Assembly (NCBI RefSeq): GCF_004135625.1
Contig: NZ_SDPV01000002.1
Coordinates: 682,001 to 746,000 of the forward strand
DNA length: 64,000 nucleotides
Source of the DNA: Pelagerythrobacter rhizovicinus
GTDB lineage: Bacteria; Pseudomonadota; Alphaproteobacteria; Sphingomonadales; Sphingomonadaceae
Direction of reading: 5' to 3'
The notes under the pieces were generated by a model. The model did no database searches. It was not told the DNA's origin and saw only the letters and a program-made list of their open reading frames with translations. A program made the translations under genes and the position numbers. Position 1 is the stretch's first letter. Each line of letters opens with the position of its first letter. Below are positions 38,101-48,647 of the stretch, in pieces.

Positions 38101-38303
38101 CCGAACTGCTGGAGGAAGGCGTCGATCCCGCTCGCCTTGCGTCCGCGCGCGCCCTCGATCAGCCGCCCTGCAAGTGTCGCGGCCTCGCCGTGGAGCGCGC
38201 TCGCAGGCGCAGCCTGCCGCAGCCGCTCGGCAATGCACGCGCCCTCCTCCTGCCGGTAGGCGACGCGAATGGCGGTGCGATCGAGCGGGGCGGAAACGGG
38301 CAT
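35175..38303 (-). CDS. putA: Bifunctional proline dehydrogenase/glutamate semialdehyde dehydrogenase
   Basis: PutA (1042 aa) oxidises proline to glutamate at the membrane, passing electrons to quinone and NAD. The N-terminal half holds the proline dehydrogenase barrel (VKLSALYPKYDYF, RLVKGAYWDTEIK). The C-terminal half is an aldehyde dehydrogenase (SPWNFPLAIF, FTGSTQTA, AETGGQNAMIVDSSA, catalytic Cys in SAGQRCSALRVLYL). There is no ribbon-helix-helix DNA-binding domain, so unlike the E. coli protein it cannot repress its own gene. glpD lies 79 bases upstream on the same strand. Confidence 0.97.
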   Translation of the reverse strand: MPVSAPLDRTAIRVAYRQEEGACIAERLRQAAPASALHGEAATLAGRLIEGARGRKASGIDAFLQQFGLATEEGIALMCLAEALLRVPDNATADALIRDKIGEIDWSEHLGESSSTFVNAATFSLMLTGEVLERPEEHQKGMGATVKRAIGRLGEPVIRKATLQAMRILGGQFVFGRTIEEALKRAAPERAKGLTHSFDMLGEAAMTFPDAERYRGAYERAIERLARETDGTIATSPGISVKLSALYPKYDYFHGEAAAKALVPMLRDLAIKARDANMHFTIDAEEAERLELSLDIFEALVADDALFTRRDGSAWEGFGLAIQAYQKRGVPLCDWTAKLARRHGRRLMVRLVKGAYWDTEIKLSQVGGFKDFPVFTRKVATDVSYLACAAKLLEARDVLYPAFATHNAYTIGAVKALAAKGEGEYEFQRLHGMGEEVYAELAAVEGNRKTPVRIYAPVGTHKDLLAYLVRRLLENGANSSFVNRMADAEVPVTELTGDPVAELAATEPRRNPAIPLPADIFPGRRNSAGIDISDPLVREPLLERLAVLDTRRWHAEPTFRSPEQGEVAPITQPQDLTHEVGTRRDALPEEIDVAITRAMAIQPGWDSLGGEKRALLLEAAADRFEAHTNEIISLCQREAGKTLMDAILELREGVDFLRYYANEARRLFSGPIPLPGPTGEENRLSLHGRGVFATISPWNFPLAIFIGPAAAALAAGNAVIAKPAEQTPLIAALAVKLCHEAGIPEDVFQLLPGAGEVGQLITSDPRLAGVAFTGSTQTAQAINRTLAAREGPIATFIAETGGQNAMIVDSSALPEQVTRDVVNSAFQSAGQRCSALRVLYLQEDIADETLTMIKGAFEALTIGDPEELPTDVGPVIDPDAKAALERHVARRKKHGRMVWRRKMPRNTAAGCFVAPTIIEIDSILDLRRENFGPILHVVRFKASELGRVIEDINATGYGLTLGLHSRIEATRRFVEARARVGNFYVNRNQIGAVVESQPFGGEGMSGTGPKAGGPHYVARFATERVVCIDTTAAGGNASLLAS

Positions 38304-38382
38304 TGTTGTGCGACTCGGCTGAAAGGGAAGGGGTTCGAGCGCCCCTTGGACGCGGCGCCCGCGGCAATCAAGCGAAGTCGCT

Positions 38383-39861
38383 TCAGCGCGCCGCCGCCAC
38401 GATTTCAGGGGCTTGTGCCGTCATATGTAGGCCGAGTTTGCTGCGCCGCCAGAGCAGGTCGTCCGCCGTATGCGCAAACTCTTCGCGGTGCAGATAGTCG
38501 GCTTCCGCTTCGGTCATCCCGCCGCCGAGGTCGCGCCCCAGATCGGCGAGCGATTGCGCGCGCCCGATCACCCGCTCGATCCGCGTTCCATAAGCGCGGG
38601 CGAAGCGCAGCGCGGTTTCTTCGGGGAGCCACGGCCAGATCGCGCGAACCTCCGCCACGAACGCGTCGAAGCCGTGCTCGAAGTCGCCGCCGGGCAGCAC
38701 GGCATCGGCAGTCCACGGCGCCTCGGGCACGGCGAAATGTTCGCCCAGCCGCTCCAGTGCGTGCTCCGCAAGCTTGCGGTAGGTGGTGATCTTGCCGCCG
38801 TAGACGCTGAGCAGCGGCGGCGCGCCGCCCGTCTCACCGTCAGGCGCGTCGATCGCAAAGACATAGTCGCGCGTCACGGTGGCGTTGCTCGCGGCATTGT
38901 CTTCGTAGAGCGGGCGGATTCCGGCGTAAGTCGAGACGACGTCGGCGGCCTCGACCGGCTCGCGAAAATACTCGCTCGCCACCGCGCAGAGGTAGTCGCG
39001 CTCTTCCTCCGAAATCGTCACCGCATCGGGGTCGCCTTCGAACAGTTGGTCGGTCGTGCCGATCAGCGTGAAGTCGCGCTCGTAGGGAATGGCGAAGACG
39101 ATCCGCCCGTCGCCGTTCTGGAAGATATAGGCGTGGGGCCCCTCGAACATGCGGCGGATCACGATATGGCTGCCCTTGACCAGCCGCAGGTGGGCCTCCG
39201 CCCGGCCGCCGGTCGCCATCGCGGCGACGCTGTCCACCCAGGGGCCAGCGGCGTTCACCACCGCCCGCGCCCTCACCGTCTTGCCGGCACCGCCGGCGCG
39301 CAGCGTCGCGCGCCAGTGCTCGCCGACACGTTTGAGGGCGATGCATTCGGTGCGGGTCATCACTTCCGCCCCGCGCTCGCGCGCGTCGACGGCGTTCAGC
39401 ACCACCAACCGCGCATCGTCGACCCAGCAGTCGGAATATTCGAACCCGCGCCGGAACCGGTCCTGCAGGATCGCCTCGTGCGGCGGCTTGCGCAGGTCTA
39501 TCCCGCGACTGCCCGGCAGGGTTCGCCGCCCGCCGATATGGTCGTAGAGAAACAGTCCGAGCCGCAACATCCACTTGGGCCGCAGCCCTCTGTCGTGCGG
39601 CAGGACGAAGCGCATCGGGCGCACGAGGTGTGGAGCGATTTTGAGCAGGACCTCGCGTTCGTGCAGCGCCTCGCGCACGAGACGGAACTCGTAGTGTTCG
39701 AGATACCGCAGGCCCCCGTGGACCAGCTTGGTGCTGGCCGATGAGGTGTGGCTGGCGAGATCGTCCTTCTCGACCAGCGCGACTTTCATCCCCCGCCCGG
39801 CGGCGTCGCGTGCGATCCCGGCGCCGTTGATGCCGCCGCCGATAACGAGAAGGTCGAACAT
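38383..39861 (-). CDS. glpD: Glycerol-3-phosphate dehydrogenase
   Basis: GlpD (492 aa) is a membrane-associated FAD enzyme that oxidises glycerol-3-phosphate to DHAP and reduces quinone. The FAD motif [22 protein letters not shown] opens the protein, followed by [25 protein letters not shown] and [12 protein letters not shown]. The ATG at 39861 begins at the flavin fold; the shadow region upstream lacks similarity. It is followed by putA on the same strand. Confidence 0.95.
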   Translation of the reverse strand: MFDLLVIGGGINGAGIARDAAGRGMKVALVEKDDLASHTSSASTKLVHGGLRYLEHYEFRLVREALHEREVLLKIAPHLVRPMRFVLPHDRGLRPKWMLRLGLFLYDHIGGRRTLPGSRGIDLRKPPHEAILQDRFRRGFEYSDCWVDDARLVVLNAVDARERGAEVMTRTECIALKRVGEHWRATLRAGGAGKTVRARAVVNAAGPWVDSVAAMATGGRAEAHLRLVKGSHIVIRRMFEGPHAYIFQNGDGRIVFAIPYERDFTLIGTTDQLFEGDPDAVTISEEERDYLCAVASEYFREPVEAADVVSTYAGIRPLYEDNAASNATVTRDYVFAIDAPDGETGGAPPLLSVYGGKITTYRKLAEHALERLGEHFAVPEAPWTADAVLPGGDFEHGFDAFVAEVRAIWPWLPEETALRFARAYGTRIERVIGRAQSLADLGRDLGGGMTEAEADYLHREEFAHTADDLLWRRSKLGLHMTAQAPEIVAAAR

Positions 39862-39976
39862 GCGCTGCGGCCCTATCGGCCCGGGCCGCAGGAGGCGAGC
39901 GATTTGCGCCACGTTGTTTGCCTGGCGCTGCCGGGCCGCTATGGCGCTGCCGACGCAGACTTGGGGAGCGCAGAGG

Positions 39977-40429
39977 ATGGCAGGCCGCTATTTCGACGAA
40001 TGGCAGGTGGGCGACCGGATCGAGCACGAGATCCGCCGCACGGTCACCGAGACCGACAACCTGCTGTTCACGACCATGACCCACAATCCGCAGCCGCTCC
40101 ACCTCGATGCCGAGGCGGCGCGGGCATCGGAATTCGGCCAGATACTCGTCAACGGCACTTTCACCTTCGCGCTGATGGTGGGGGTAAGCGTGGGAGAGAC
40201 CACACTGGGCACGCTCGTCGCCAATCTCGGCTACGACAAGGTCGCGATGCCGAAGCCCGTCGCGATCGGCGACACGCTGCGGGCGACCAGCGAGGTCACC
40301 GCCCTGCGCGAATCGAAATCGCGGCCCGACGCGGGGATCGTCACCTTCACTCACGAGATGCTCAACCAGCGCGGCGAGGTCGTCTGCCGCTGCGAGCGCA
40401 CCGCCCTTCTGAAGAGGAAGCCCGGCTGA
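39977..40429 (+). CDS. MaoC-family dehydratase
   Basis: This 150 aa single-hotdog protein starts [24 protein letters not shown]. It carries the hydratase dyad in [14 protein letters not shown], with Asn and His in place of the more usual Asp-x-x-x-x-His, and [16 protein letters not shown] follows. It probably hydrates a short enoyl-CoA, for example mesaconyl-CoA. A GGGGAGCGCAGAGG box precedes the ATG. It diverges from glpD. Confidence 0.88.
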   Translation: MAGRYFDEWQVGDRIEHEIRRTVTETDNLLFTTMTHNPQPLHLDAEAARASEFGQILVNGTFTFALMVGVSVGETTLGTLVANLGYDKVAMPKPVAIGDTLRATSEVTALRESKSRPDAGIVTFTHEMLNQRGEVVCRCERTALLKRKPG

Positions 40430-40475
40430 TGACGGCGGGAGCCGAACGGCGGCCCGCCCGTTCCTGCCAAGGATT

Positions 40476-41078
40476 ATGACGCAGGAACCGCACAGCATCG
40501 AGGAAGTGCTCGAAGGGATCGAGGATCTCGGCGAGCACCAGGAGGAAGTCTGCGTCGGCGACGCGCTCGACGAGTTCGGGCGGCGCAGCTTCGGCCCGAT
40601 CCTGCTGCTCCTGCCGTTGATCGAGCTCTCGCCGATCGGCGGGATTCCCGGGGTACCGAGCCTGCTCGCACTGTCGATCGCGCTTATCGCAGGTCAGCTT
40701 CTGCTCGGGCGCGATCATGTTTGGCTGCCGCCTTTCGTCGAGCGCCGCGCAGTCAACGGCGACCGGCTCGCGCGCGCGGCGCATCACCTGGACGGCGTCG
40801 CAGCGGCGATGGACCGCTGGTTCAGGGGCAGGCTCAAATGGCTTACGAAAGGGCTCTGGCCCCGCGCTGCCGCTGCGGTGATCCTCTTCCTGTGCTGCAT
40901 GGTCCCGCCGCTCGAGCTCCTGCCTTTCGCCAGTTCCGCACCCATGATCGCGATAGCGGCCTTCGGGCTGGCGCTGATGGTGCGCGACGGGTTGCTGATG
41001 CTGATCGCGTTCACGCTCTCGCTCGGCGCGGTGGGCCTCGTGATCGCGCTCGTCGTCTCGGGCGGCCTCAGCGGTTGA
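40476..41078 (+). CDS. ExoD-family membrane protein
   Basis: The 200 aa product has an acidic N-terminus and the ExoD pattern: VGDALDEFGRRSFGPILLLLPLIELSPIGGIPGVPSLLA, then two further hydrophobic blocks. In rhizobia ExoD affects exopolysaccharide and alkali tolerance, but its biochemical role is unknown. It starts after an AAGGA box, 46 bases downstream of the MaoC gene. Confidence 0.87.
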   Translation: MTQEPHSIEEVLEGIEDLGEHQEEVCVGDALDEFGRRSFGPILLLLPLIELSPIGGIPGVPSLLALSIALIAGQLLLGRDHVWLPPFVERRAVNGDRLARAAHHLDGVAAAMDRWFRGRLKWLTKGLWPRAAAAVILFLCCMVPPLELLPFASSAPMIAIAAFGLALMVRDGLLMLIAFTLSLGAVGLVIALVVSGGLSG

Positions 41079-41162
41079 CCTCCTCCGGCGCTTGACGGCG
41101 TGTCCCGCTGTGCCATTGTGCCGGCGGGCCGCAGAACGACGCATATCCGGGGGGAGGATGCG

Positions 41163-43139
41163 ATGGCGGGATCGAAGACGGCAGCGACGGGCCTGGCACT
41201 GGCGGCGTCGCTGGCGCTGGCCGGGTGCGGCGGCGCCGAACGCGAAGCGCAGCGCGCGGCAGACGCCGAAGCGGCGGTCGAGATCGCGGAGTACCCGCAA
41301 CAGGTCCTGTGGGGCGACACCCATCTGCACACCGACAATTCGATTGACGCCTTCGGTTTCGGCACGCGGCTGGGGCCGGAACAAGCGCTCAAGTTCGCGC
41401 GCGGGGATGAGGTGACCTCGAGCACCGGCGTCAAGGCGAAGCTGTCGCGCCCGCTCGACTTCCTTGTCATCGCCGATCATTCGGACGGGCTCGGCGCCAT
41501 GCGGCGGCTCTACGACGCGCCGCGCCTGCTGATCCGCGACCCGACGCTGCGCCGCTGGCACGACATGATGCACGAGAGCCCCGAGCAGTCGCAGCGTGCC
41601 GTCGCCGAGCTGATCGACGCCGCGGCGACCGACTCGCTGCCCGAAGCGTTCCGCGATCCTGAAGGCCGCGAGGAGAACATGCGCGAGATCTGGGACGCGC
41701 ACCTGCGGCTGATCGACCGCTACTACGGGCCGGGCGAGTTCACCCCGCTCGCCGGCTTCGAGTACACGCTGATGCCGGGCGGCAACAATCTGCACCGCGT
41801 GGTCATGTTCCGCGACGGCTATGCGCGCACCAGTCAGATACTGCCCTATCCGGGGCTGCAGGGGCCGGTCGACGACTTGTGGGACTACATGGATGCTTAC
41901 GAGGAGGCGACCGGCGGCAGGACGCTCGCCATTCCGCACAACTCCAATCTCTCGAACGGGCTGATGTTCGAGCTGACCGATTCGCAGGGCGGGCCGATGA
42001 GCGCCGACTACGCGCGCCGCCGCGCGATGCGCGAGCCGGTGGTCGAGGCGACCCAGATCAAGGGCGACAGCGAATCCCACCCGTTCCTCTCGCCCAATGA
42101 CGAGTTCGCCAGCTTTGGCGATGCCGGGTGGGAACTCGGCAACCTGCCACTGACCGAACGCAAGGCCGACACCATGCTGGCGGGCGAGTACTTGCGCGAG
42201 GCGCTCAAGCGCGGCCTCTCGATCGAGCAGCGCACGGGGGTGAACCCCTATGCCTTCGGGATGATCGGCTCGACCGACAGCCACACCTCGCTCGCGACAG
42301 GGGACGAGGACAACTTTTTCGGCAAGCACACCGGCAACGAACCGGCGATCGAGGGCCGCGCGCTGGAGCCGCAGGACCTCGGCACCGAAGTCGGCCGGTT
42401 CGGCTGGCACTACATGGCCGGCGGCTATGCGGCGGTCTGGGCGCGGGCGAACACGCGGGCCGAAATCTTCGACGCAATGATGCGGCGCGAGGTCTATGCC
42501 ACCACCGGCCCGCGCATGACGGTGCGCCTGTTCGGCGGGTTCGACTTCACGGAGGAGGACTGGCGCGGCGACTGGGTCCGCGCCGGCTATACCCGCGGCG
42601 TACCGATGGGCGGCAAGCTGGTCGACGAAGGCAAGGCGCCGACGTTCCTGATCTCCGCGCTCAAGGACCCGGAAGGCGCACACCTCGACCGGGTGCAGAT
42701 CGTCAAGGGCTGGATCACCGCCGACGGCGTGCTGCACGAGAAAGTCCACGACGTCGTCTGGTCCGACATGGACGAGCGGCCGATGGCGGGCGGGAAGGTG
42801 CCCGCGGTCGGCGATACGGTCGACCGCGAGACGGCGACCTACGCCAACACGATCGGCGCGCCCGAACTGCGCGCGGTCTGGACCGATTCCGATTATCGCG
42901 AGGGCGAGAGCGCGTTCTACTACGTCCGCGTGCTGGCGATCCCGACACCGCGTTGGACGCTTTACGATGCGGTGCGGTTCGGAATCGAGCTGCCGCCCGA
43001 TGCGATGGCCGACGCGGTGGCGCAGGAACGCGCCTATACCTCGCCGATCTGGCTCGGCCCGGACAGCCCTGCGCCTCGCACAGAGCAAAGCGCCGAGCGG
43101 CAGGCCGGCTGGTTCGCGCGCGCGTGGCTTCGTGGATGA
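41163..43139 (+). CDS. DUF3604 lipoprotein (PHP-like metalloenzyme)
   Basis: The 658 aa product has a lipoprotein signal (SLALAGCGG, Cys near residue 21). Metal-ligand motifs of the PHP superfamily follow: WGDTHLHTDNS (near 51), DFLVIADHSDGLG (near 100), AGFEYT, TLAIPHNSN (near 258) and GSTDSHTSLA (near 368). DUF3604 has no established activity; a metal-dependent phosphoesterase or hydrolase acting in the envelope is inferred. A GGGGAGG box precedes the ATG. Its stop overlaps the next gene (ATGA), beginning a three-gene coupled operon. Confidence 0.9.
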   Translation: MAGSKTAATGLALAASLALAGCGGAEREAQRAADAEAAVEIAEYPQQVLWGDTHLHTDNSIDAFGFGTRLGPEQALKFARGDEVTSSTGVKAKLSRPLDFLVIADHSDGLGAMRRLYDAPRLLIRDPTLRRWHDMMHESPEQSQRAVAELIDAAATDSLPEAFRDPEGREENMREIWDAHLRLIDRYYGPGEFTPLAGFEYTLMPGGNNLHRVVMFRDGYARTSQILPYPGLQGPVDDLWDYMDAYEEATGGRTLAIPHNSNLSNGLMFELTDSQGGPMSADYARRRAMREPVVEATQIKGDSESHPFLSPNDEFASFGDAGWELGNLPLTERKADTMLAGEYLREALKRGLSIEQRTGVNPYAFGMIGSTDSHTSLATGDEDNFFGKHTGNEPAIEGRALEPQDLGTEVGRFGWHYMAGGYAAVWARANTRAEIFDAMMRREVYATTGPRMTVRLFGGFDFTEEDWRGDWVRAGYTRGVPMGGKLVDEGKAPTFLISALKDPEGAHLDRVQIVKGWITADGVLHEKVHDVVWSDMDERPMAGGKVPAVGDTVDRETATYANTIGAPELRAVWTDSDYREGESAFYYVRVLAIPTPRWTLYDAVRFGIELPPDAMADAVAQERAYTSPIWLGPDSPAPRTEQSAERQAGWFARAWLRG

Positions 43140-43939
43140 TCGTGCCGCGCTGGACCCGCGAGCCGATGGTGCACTTCCTCGCCGCCGGGGCGGTGCTCTT
43201 CGCGCTGTTCGCCTGGCAGGGCGAACCCGCCGATCCGGCGAGCCGCACGATCGACGTCAGCCTGGAGGACCGCGCCCGGCTGGCGCTGCAGTACGAGCGG
43301 ACGATGAAGCGCCCGCCGACCGACGCCGAGCTCGATACGCTGACCGAGCAATACGTGCGTGAGGAGGTGCTGTACCGCGAGGCGCTGCGGCTCGGGCTCG
43401 ACCGCGACGATGCCGTCGTGCGCAAACGCATGGCGAACAAGATGGACTTCCTCGCGCAGAGCATGGCCGAGACCGTCGAGCCCTCTGACGAGGTACTTGC
43501 GACATGGCTGGCCGATCATCCCGAGCGCTTCGCGCGCGAGGTCCGTTACGGCTTCGACCAGCGCTTCTTCGCCGAGCGCGCCGCGGCGGAGGCGGCGCTG
43601 GGCCGCTTGCGCGCGGGCGGCGCGGTGGAAGGCGAGCCGATCTCGCTCCCGCCCTCGGTCGATGGGACTGCGCGGAGCCGCGCAACCGAGCAGTTCGGCA
43701 CCGCGTTCGTCGATGCGCTCGACGCGATGGAGCCGGGCGGCGGCTGGTCGGGTCCGGTCGCTTCGGGATTCGGCTGGCACGCGGTCCGTTTGCACACGCG
43801 GAAGGCCGGCGAAGTACCGCCGCTGGCGGAGATCCGCGAGCGGGTCGAGAACGACTGGCGCGCGGAAACGATCGCACGCCGCCGCGACGAGGCCTACGCC
43901 CTGCTCCGCGATGCCTACACGGTGACGATCGCGCGGTGA
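43136..43939 (+). CDS. Membrane-anchored parvulin-type peptidyl-prolyl isomerase
   Basis: The protein (267 aa) has one N-terminal transmembrane segment (PMVHFLAAGAVLFALFAW), a SurA-like helical region (EEVLYREALRLGLDRDDAVVRKRM) and a reduced parvulin region (EVRYGFDQRFF...GFGWHAVRLHTRKAGEVPPLAEIRERV). It probably helps fold an exported client, most simply the DUF3604 protein encoded before it. Both ends overlap neighbours by 4 bases (ATGA and GTGA), so the three genes are tightly coupled. Confidence 0.87.
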   Translation: MIVPRWTREPMVHFLAAGAVLFALFAWQGEPADPASRTIDVSLEDRARLALQYERTMKRPPTDAELDTLTEQYVREEVLYREALRLGLDRDDAVVRKRMANKMDFLAQSMAETVEPSDEVLATWLADHPERFAREVRYGFDQRFFAERAAAEAALGRLRAGGAVEGEPISLPPSVDGTARSRATEQFGTAFVDALDAMEPGGGWSGPVASGFGWHAVRLHTRKAGEVPPLAEIRERVENDWRAETIARRRDEAYALLRDAYTVTIAR

Positions 43940-44919
43940 GAGGGCTCGCCGCCCTGCTGCTGGCGCTCTCGGCCCTGATCGCCGCCCCGGCCAGCGCCGA
44001 CGAGCTGCGCCCCGGTTATCTGGAGTTCACCGAGACTGCGCCCGGCGAATGGCGCCTCGCGTGGAAGGAGCCGTTCACCGCGCCCCCGCTCGAAGCGCCG
44101 CCGCCGCCTGGCCTGCCCGCGAACTGCCGCTATCACGGCGCGATCGAGCAAGGCGTCGCCGCCCTCGCCATCGTCGGAACGGCGGAGGCGCGCTGCCAGG
44201 GCACGGTGCGTGGCGGTGCGATCGGAATGCCGGGGCTGATCGGTCAGGCCGACATGCTCGTGCGCGTCGCCCCGCTCGGCGATCCGGTCCAGGCGCTGCG
44301 TCTCACGTCGGCCGAGCCGCAGGCGGCAATTTCCGCCCGCCCCGACCGCATGCAAGTGCTCGAAAGCTACTTCGTGATCGGGGTCGAGCACATCCTGCTC
44401 GGCTGGGATCATCTGCTGTTCGTGATCGCGCTGGTCCTGCTGCTGCGCCGCTGGCGGCCGGTAGTCTTCGCGGCGACCGCCTTCACCGTCGCGCATTCGA
44501 TCACGCTCGCGGGGGCCTCGCTCGGCCTGCTCGGCATGCCGCAGCGCCCGGTCGAGGCGCTGATCGCGCTCTCCATCGTGTTCCTCGCGCTTGAGATCGT
44601 GCGGCTGCGCAGGGGGGAGGAAAGCTGGACCCTGCGCTACCCGTGGGCGATCGCCTTCGCGTTCGGGCTGCTCCACGGTTTCGGCTTCGCCGGCGCGCTT
44701 GCCGCGATCGGATTGCCGGAGGGAGAAATCGCCGCAGCGCTGCTCGCCTTCAACCTCGGCGTCGAGGCCGGGCAACTGCTCGTCGTCGCGGCCCTGATGG
44801 CGCTGCTCGCCGCGCTCGACCGCCTCGCGCAACCCGTCCTGACGACAGGCTCGCGACTCGCGGCCTACAGCATCGGCATCACCGGATCGTACTGGCTGAT
44901 CGACAGAGTGATCGGCTGA
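43936..44919 (+). CDS. HupE/UreJ-family membrane protein
   Basis: The 327 aa product has a signal peptide (cleavage near ASADEL), a periplasmic beta-rich domain of about 110 residues and then six or seven membrane segments. HupE motifs are clear: GVEHILLGWDHLLFVIALV, FTVAHSITLA and FGLLHGFGFAGALA. Histidine-rich membrane faces in this family are associated with nickel or cobalt uptake, but no hydrogenase or urease genes are near. It starts with GTG overlapping the prolyl isomerase stop. Confidence 0.9.
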   Translation: MRGLAALLLALSALIAAPASADELRPGYLEFTETAPGEWRLAWKEPFTAPPLEAPPPPGLPANCRYHGAIEQGVAALAIVGTAEARCQGTVRGGAIGMPGLIGQADMLVRVAPLGDPVQALRLTSAEPQAAISARPDRMQVLESYFVIGVEHILLGWDHLLFVIALVLLLRRWRPVVFAATAFTVAHSITLAGASLGLLGMPQRPVEALIALSIVFLALEIVRLRRGEESWTLRYPWAIAFAFGLLHGFGFAGALAAIGLPEGEIAAALLAFNLGVEAGQLLVVAALMALLAALDRLAQPVLTTGSRLAAYSIGITGSYWLIDRVIG

Positions 44920-44953
44920 CGCGCCGCCCTGCGGCAGACGGGCTCCCGTTATC

Positions 44954-44981
44954 TTGCCATTCACCCGCTCGCCCCTACATT
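44954..44981 (+). promoter_or_regulatory. Promoter of ftsH
   Basis: TTGCCA (44954-44959) and TACATT (44976-44981) are spaced 16 bases apart, 26 bases before the ftsH ATG at 45007. An AAGGA box lies between. Confidence 0.5.
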
Positions 44982-45006
44982 GTGCGGCGAAAGGATTCCT
45001 GTTCCG

Positions 45007-46962
<1,956 letters not shown>

Positions 46963-46976
46963 CGGCCAGGACTATC

Positions 46977-47016
46977 GGATACTGGCCGGTCTCTCTCGCG
47001 AGAACGGTCAGTATCC
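46977..47016. terminator. Hairpin between convergent ftsH and DUF3667 genes
   Basis: GGATACTGGCC (46977-46987) pairs with GGTCAGTATCC (47006-47016) with one G-T pair, enclosing a smaller TCTCGCGAGA hairpin. The right arm covers the DUF3667 stop codon. There is no long T-run, so it may act in both directions or protect the 3' ends. Confidence 0.55.
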
Positions 47017-48087
47017 TGCCATCCAGCCGATCGCCATGAAAAAGAAGGTGATCGCGATCCACGCGAACAGGCTCAGCGCCAGCATGCGCCACAGCGCGCC
47101 GAAGCGGCTGGTGCCGTACGCGCCGCGGATCTGCCGGTACATGTGATAGGGCGCATAGAACAGCAGCAGCCCGCCGATGCCCGGCATGCCGAAGTAGAAC
47201 AGCAAGCTCGAGACGGCGGCCAGCGCGACCATGAAGGCGATCGAGTACGTCGTGAAGACCGTGTGATCGTAGCCCTTGAACCGGCGCGAGAACGGGAACA
47301 GCAACCATACGAACGGCACGCTCAGGGGGATCAGCATCCAGCTGAACTTGTAGGCATTGGTCTGCAGCTTGTAGATCGTGAGCTGCGGGTTGGCTGCCGC
47401 CTTCTCCCATGCAGCGGTGATGGCGTTGCCTTCGGGCAGCGGATTCTGCTCGAATCCTTCGCGAAAGTTCGTCTCGAACTCGGTGCCCACACCGCCGATG
47501 ACCATTCTAAGACCGCGCTGGTCGTCCTCGAGTTCGGCGATGCGCTCGTCGATCTCTGCGAGGTCGGCCGGATCGTCGAGGTTGCGCTCGCGGTCCTCGC
47601 GCAGTTCGGCAAGTTGCTTCTCGTTGGTCGCATAGGCCGACCTGACCTGGTCGAGTCCGCTGATGTCCGGAGCGAACGCCTGCGAGCCGCCCACGAGGCT
47701 GAACACCGCGAAACTGAGAAACACGACGAACAGGAACAGCGCGATCGGGCTGACGTAGCTGGCCCGCCTGCCGTCGATATATTCACGGGTGAGCTTTCCC
47801 GGCTGCCAGACGAGCAGCGGCAGCGTGCGCCAGGTCTTGCCTTCGAAGTGGAGCACGCCGTGCAGCAGGTCGTGGAAAAACGCACGCAGCGTGCGGTGCA
47901 CGTGCGCACGCTGGCCGCAGTTGTGACAGTGCGGCCCGGCGAGCGGTGTGCCGCAGTTGAGGCAGGCGCTCTCCTGCGTATGGCCGGTGGCGCCGGGCGA
48001 CATCTCCCCCCGTTCCGGTTCGACCGCGCGCGCCGCCAGCGCCCCGGTGGCGATCTCCGCCATTCCCTCGCCGATATCCCCTGCCAT
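47008..48087 (-). CDS. DUF3667 membrane protein with zinc ribbon
   Basis: The 359 aa protein begins with a zinc ribbon (CLNCGTPLAGPHCHNCGQ, near 37-54), followed by RTLRAFFHDLLHGVLHFEGKTWRTLPLL, the conserved DUF3667 segment. There are four to five membrane helices and a soluble helical insertion (about 145-240) rich in Glu/Arg, probably a coiled coil (LAEIDERIAELEDDQR). No function is known for the family. Confidence 0.88.
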   Translation of the reverse strand: MAGDIGEGMAEIATGALAARAVEPERGEMSPGATGHTQESACLNCGTPLAGPHCHNCGQRAHVHRTLRAFFHDLLHGVLHFEGKTWRTLPLLVWQPGKLTREYIDGRRASYVSPIALFLFVVFLSFAVFSLVGGSQAFAPDISGLDQVRSAYATNEKQLAELREDRERNLDDPADLAEIDERIAELEDDQRGLRMVIGGVGTEFETNFREGFEQNPLPEGNAITAAWEKAAANPQLTIYKLQTNAYKFSWMLIPLSVPFVWLLFPFSRRFKGYDHTVFTTYSIAFMVALAAVSSLLFYFGMPGIGGLLLFYAPYHMYRQIRGAYGTSRFGALWRMLALSLFAWIAITFFFMAIGWMAGY

Positions 48088-48140
48088 GCGGCGCTTTTAA
48101 CCGTGAGGCGCGGTCGAGGGAAGCGTGCGGACCGGATATG

Positions 48141-48166
48141 AAAAGGGCCGCCCTTGCGGGCGGCCC
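48141..48166 (-). terminator. Rho-independent terminator after rpoZ
   Basis: GGGCCGCCC and GGGCGGCCC form a perfect 9-base stem around TTGC. On the minus strand it is followed by TTTT, as expected for ending the rpoZ transcript. Confidence 0.8.
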
Positions 48167-48191
48167 CTTCGAAAGTCGCGGGGAGGGCGGG

Positions 48192-48536
48192 TCAGCCCTC
48201 GTAGTCGGAGCCGATCGAGGTCGAGCGGGTCGGGGCGGATGCGGTGATGCGCAGCGCTTCGGCCGACTGGCTCAGCGAGCCGATCTCGTCCGCCTCGTCC
48301 TCGTCGTCGGGCAGAATCTTCTGCAGGCCGGTGACGAGCGATTCCTTGAGTTCCTTGGGCCGCACCGTCTGCTCGGCGATTTCGCGCAGGGCGACGACCG
48401 GGTTCTTGTCGCGGTCGCGGTCGACGGTCAGTTCCGCGCCGCCGGAAATCTCGCGCGCGCGCTGCGCAGACAGCAGCACGAGATCGAAACGGTTGGGGAT
48501 CTTGTCGACACAATCTTCGACGGTAACGCGCGCCAT
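48192..48536 (-). CDS. rpoZ: RNA polymerase omega subunit
   Basis: RpoZ (114 aa) helps assemble RNA polymerase. The family core [46 protein letters not shown] is complete. The C-terminal half is acidic and longer than in E. coli, as in alphaproteobacteria. A GGAG box precedes the ATG, with a CTTGACTTT promoter 72 bases upstream and a strong terminator downstream, so it is a single-gene unit. Confidence 0.96.
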   Translation of the reverse strand: MARVTVEDCVDKIPNRFDLVLLSAQRAREISGGAELTVDRDRDKNPVVALREIAEQTVRPKELKESLVTGLQKILPDDEDEADEIGSLSQSAEALRITASAPTRSTSIGSDYEG

Positions 48537-48579
48537 GTGGCACTCCGATGTTTGCAAATGGGTTGTTCGGAAAGCGTGC

Positions 48580-48608
48580 GAGCTAGGCGGCCGGGCCGCG
48601 AAAGTCAA
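48580..48608 (-). promoter_or_regulatory. Promoter of rpoZ
   Basis: On the minus strand TTGACT (48608-48603) and TAGCTC (48585-48580) are separated by 17 bases. The extended box CCTTGACTTT matches those before rpmG, rpmJ and rpmH. Confidence 0.65.
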
Positions 48609-48647
48609 GGATTTGCGCCCGGGCGCGGCACGCCCTAAGGCTGCGCG

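Noticed and set aside
40362-43088. A 908-codon open frame antisense to the DUF3604 gene
   Set aside because: The sense strand encodes a clear lipoprotein with metal motifs; the antisense product is low-complexity and motif-free.
43936-44919. Hydrogenase- or urease-associated HupE
   Set aside because: No hydrogenase, urease or nickel-chaperone gene is near; the coupling is to DUF3604 and a prolyl isomerase.
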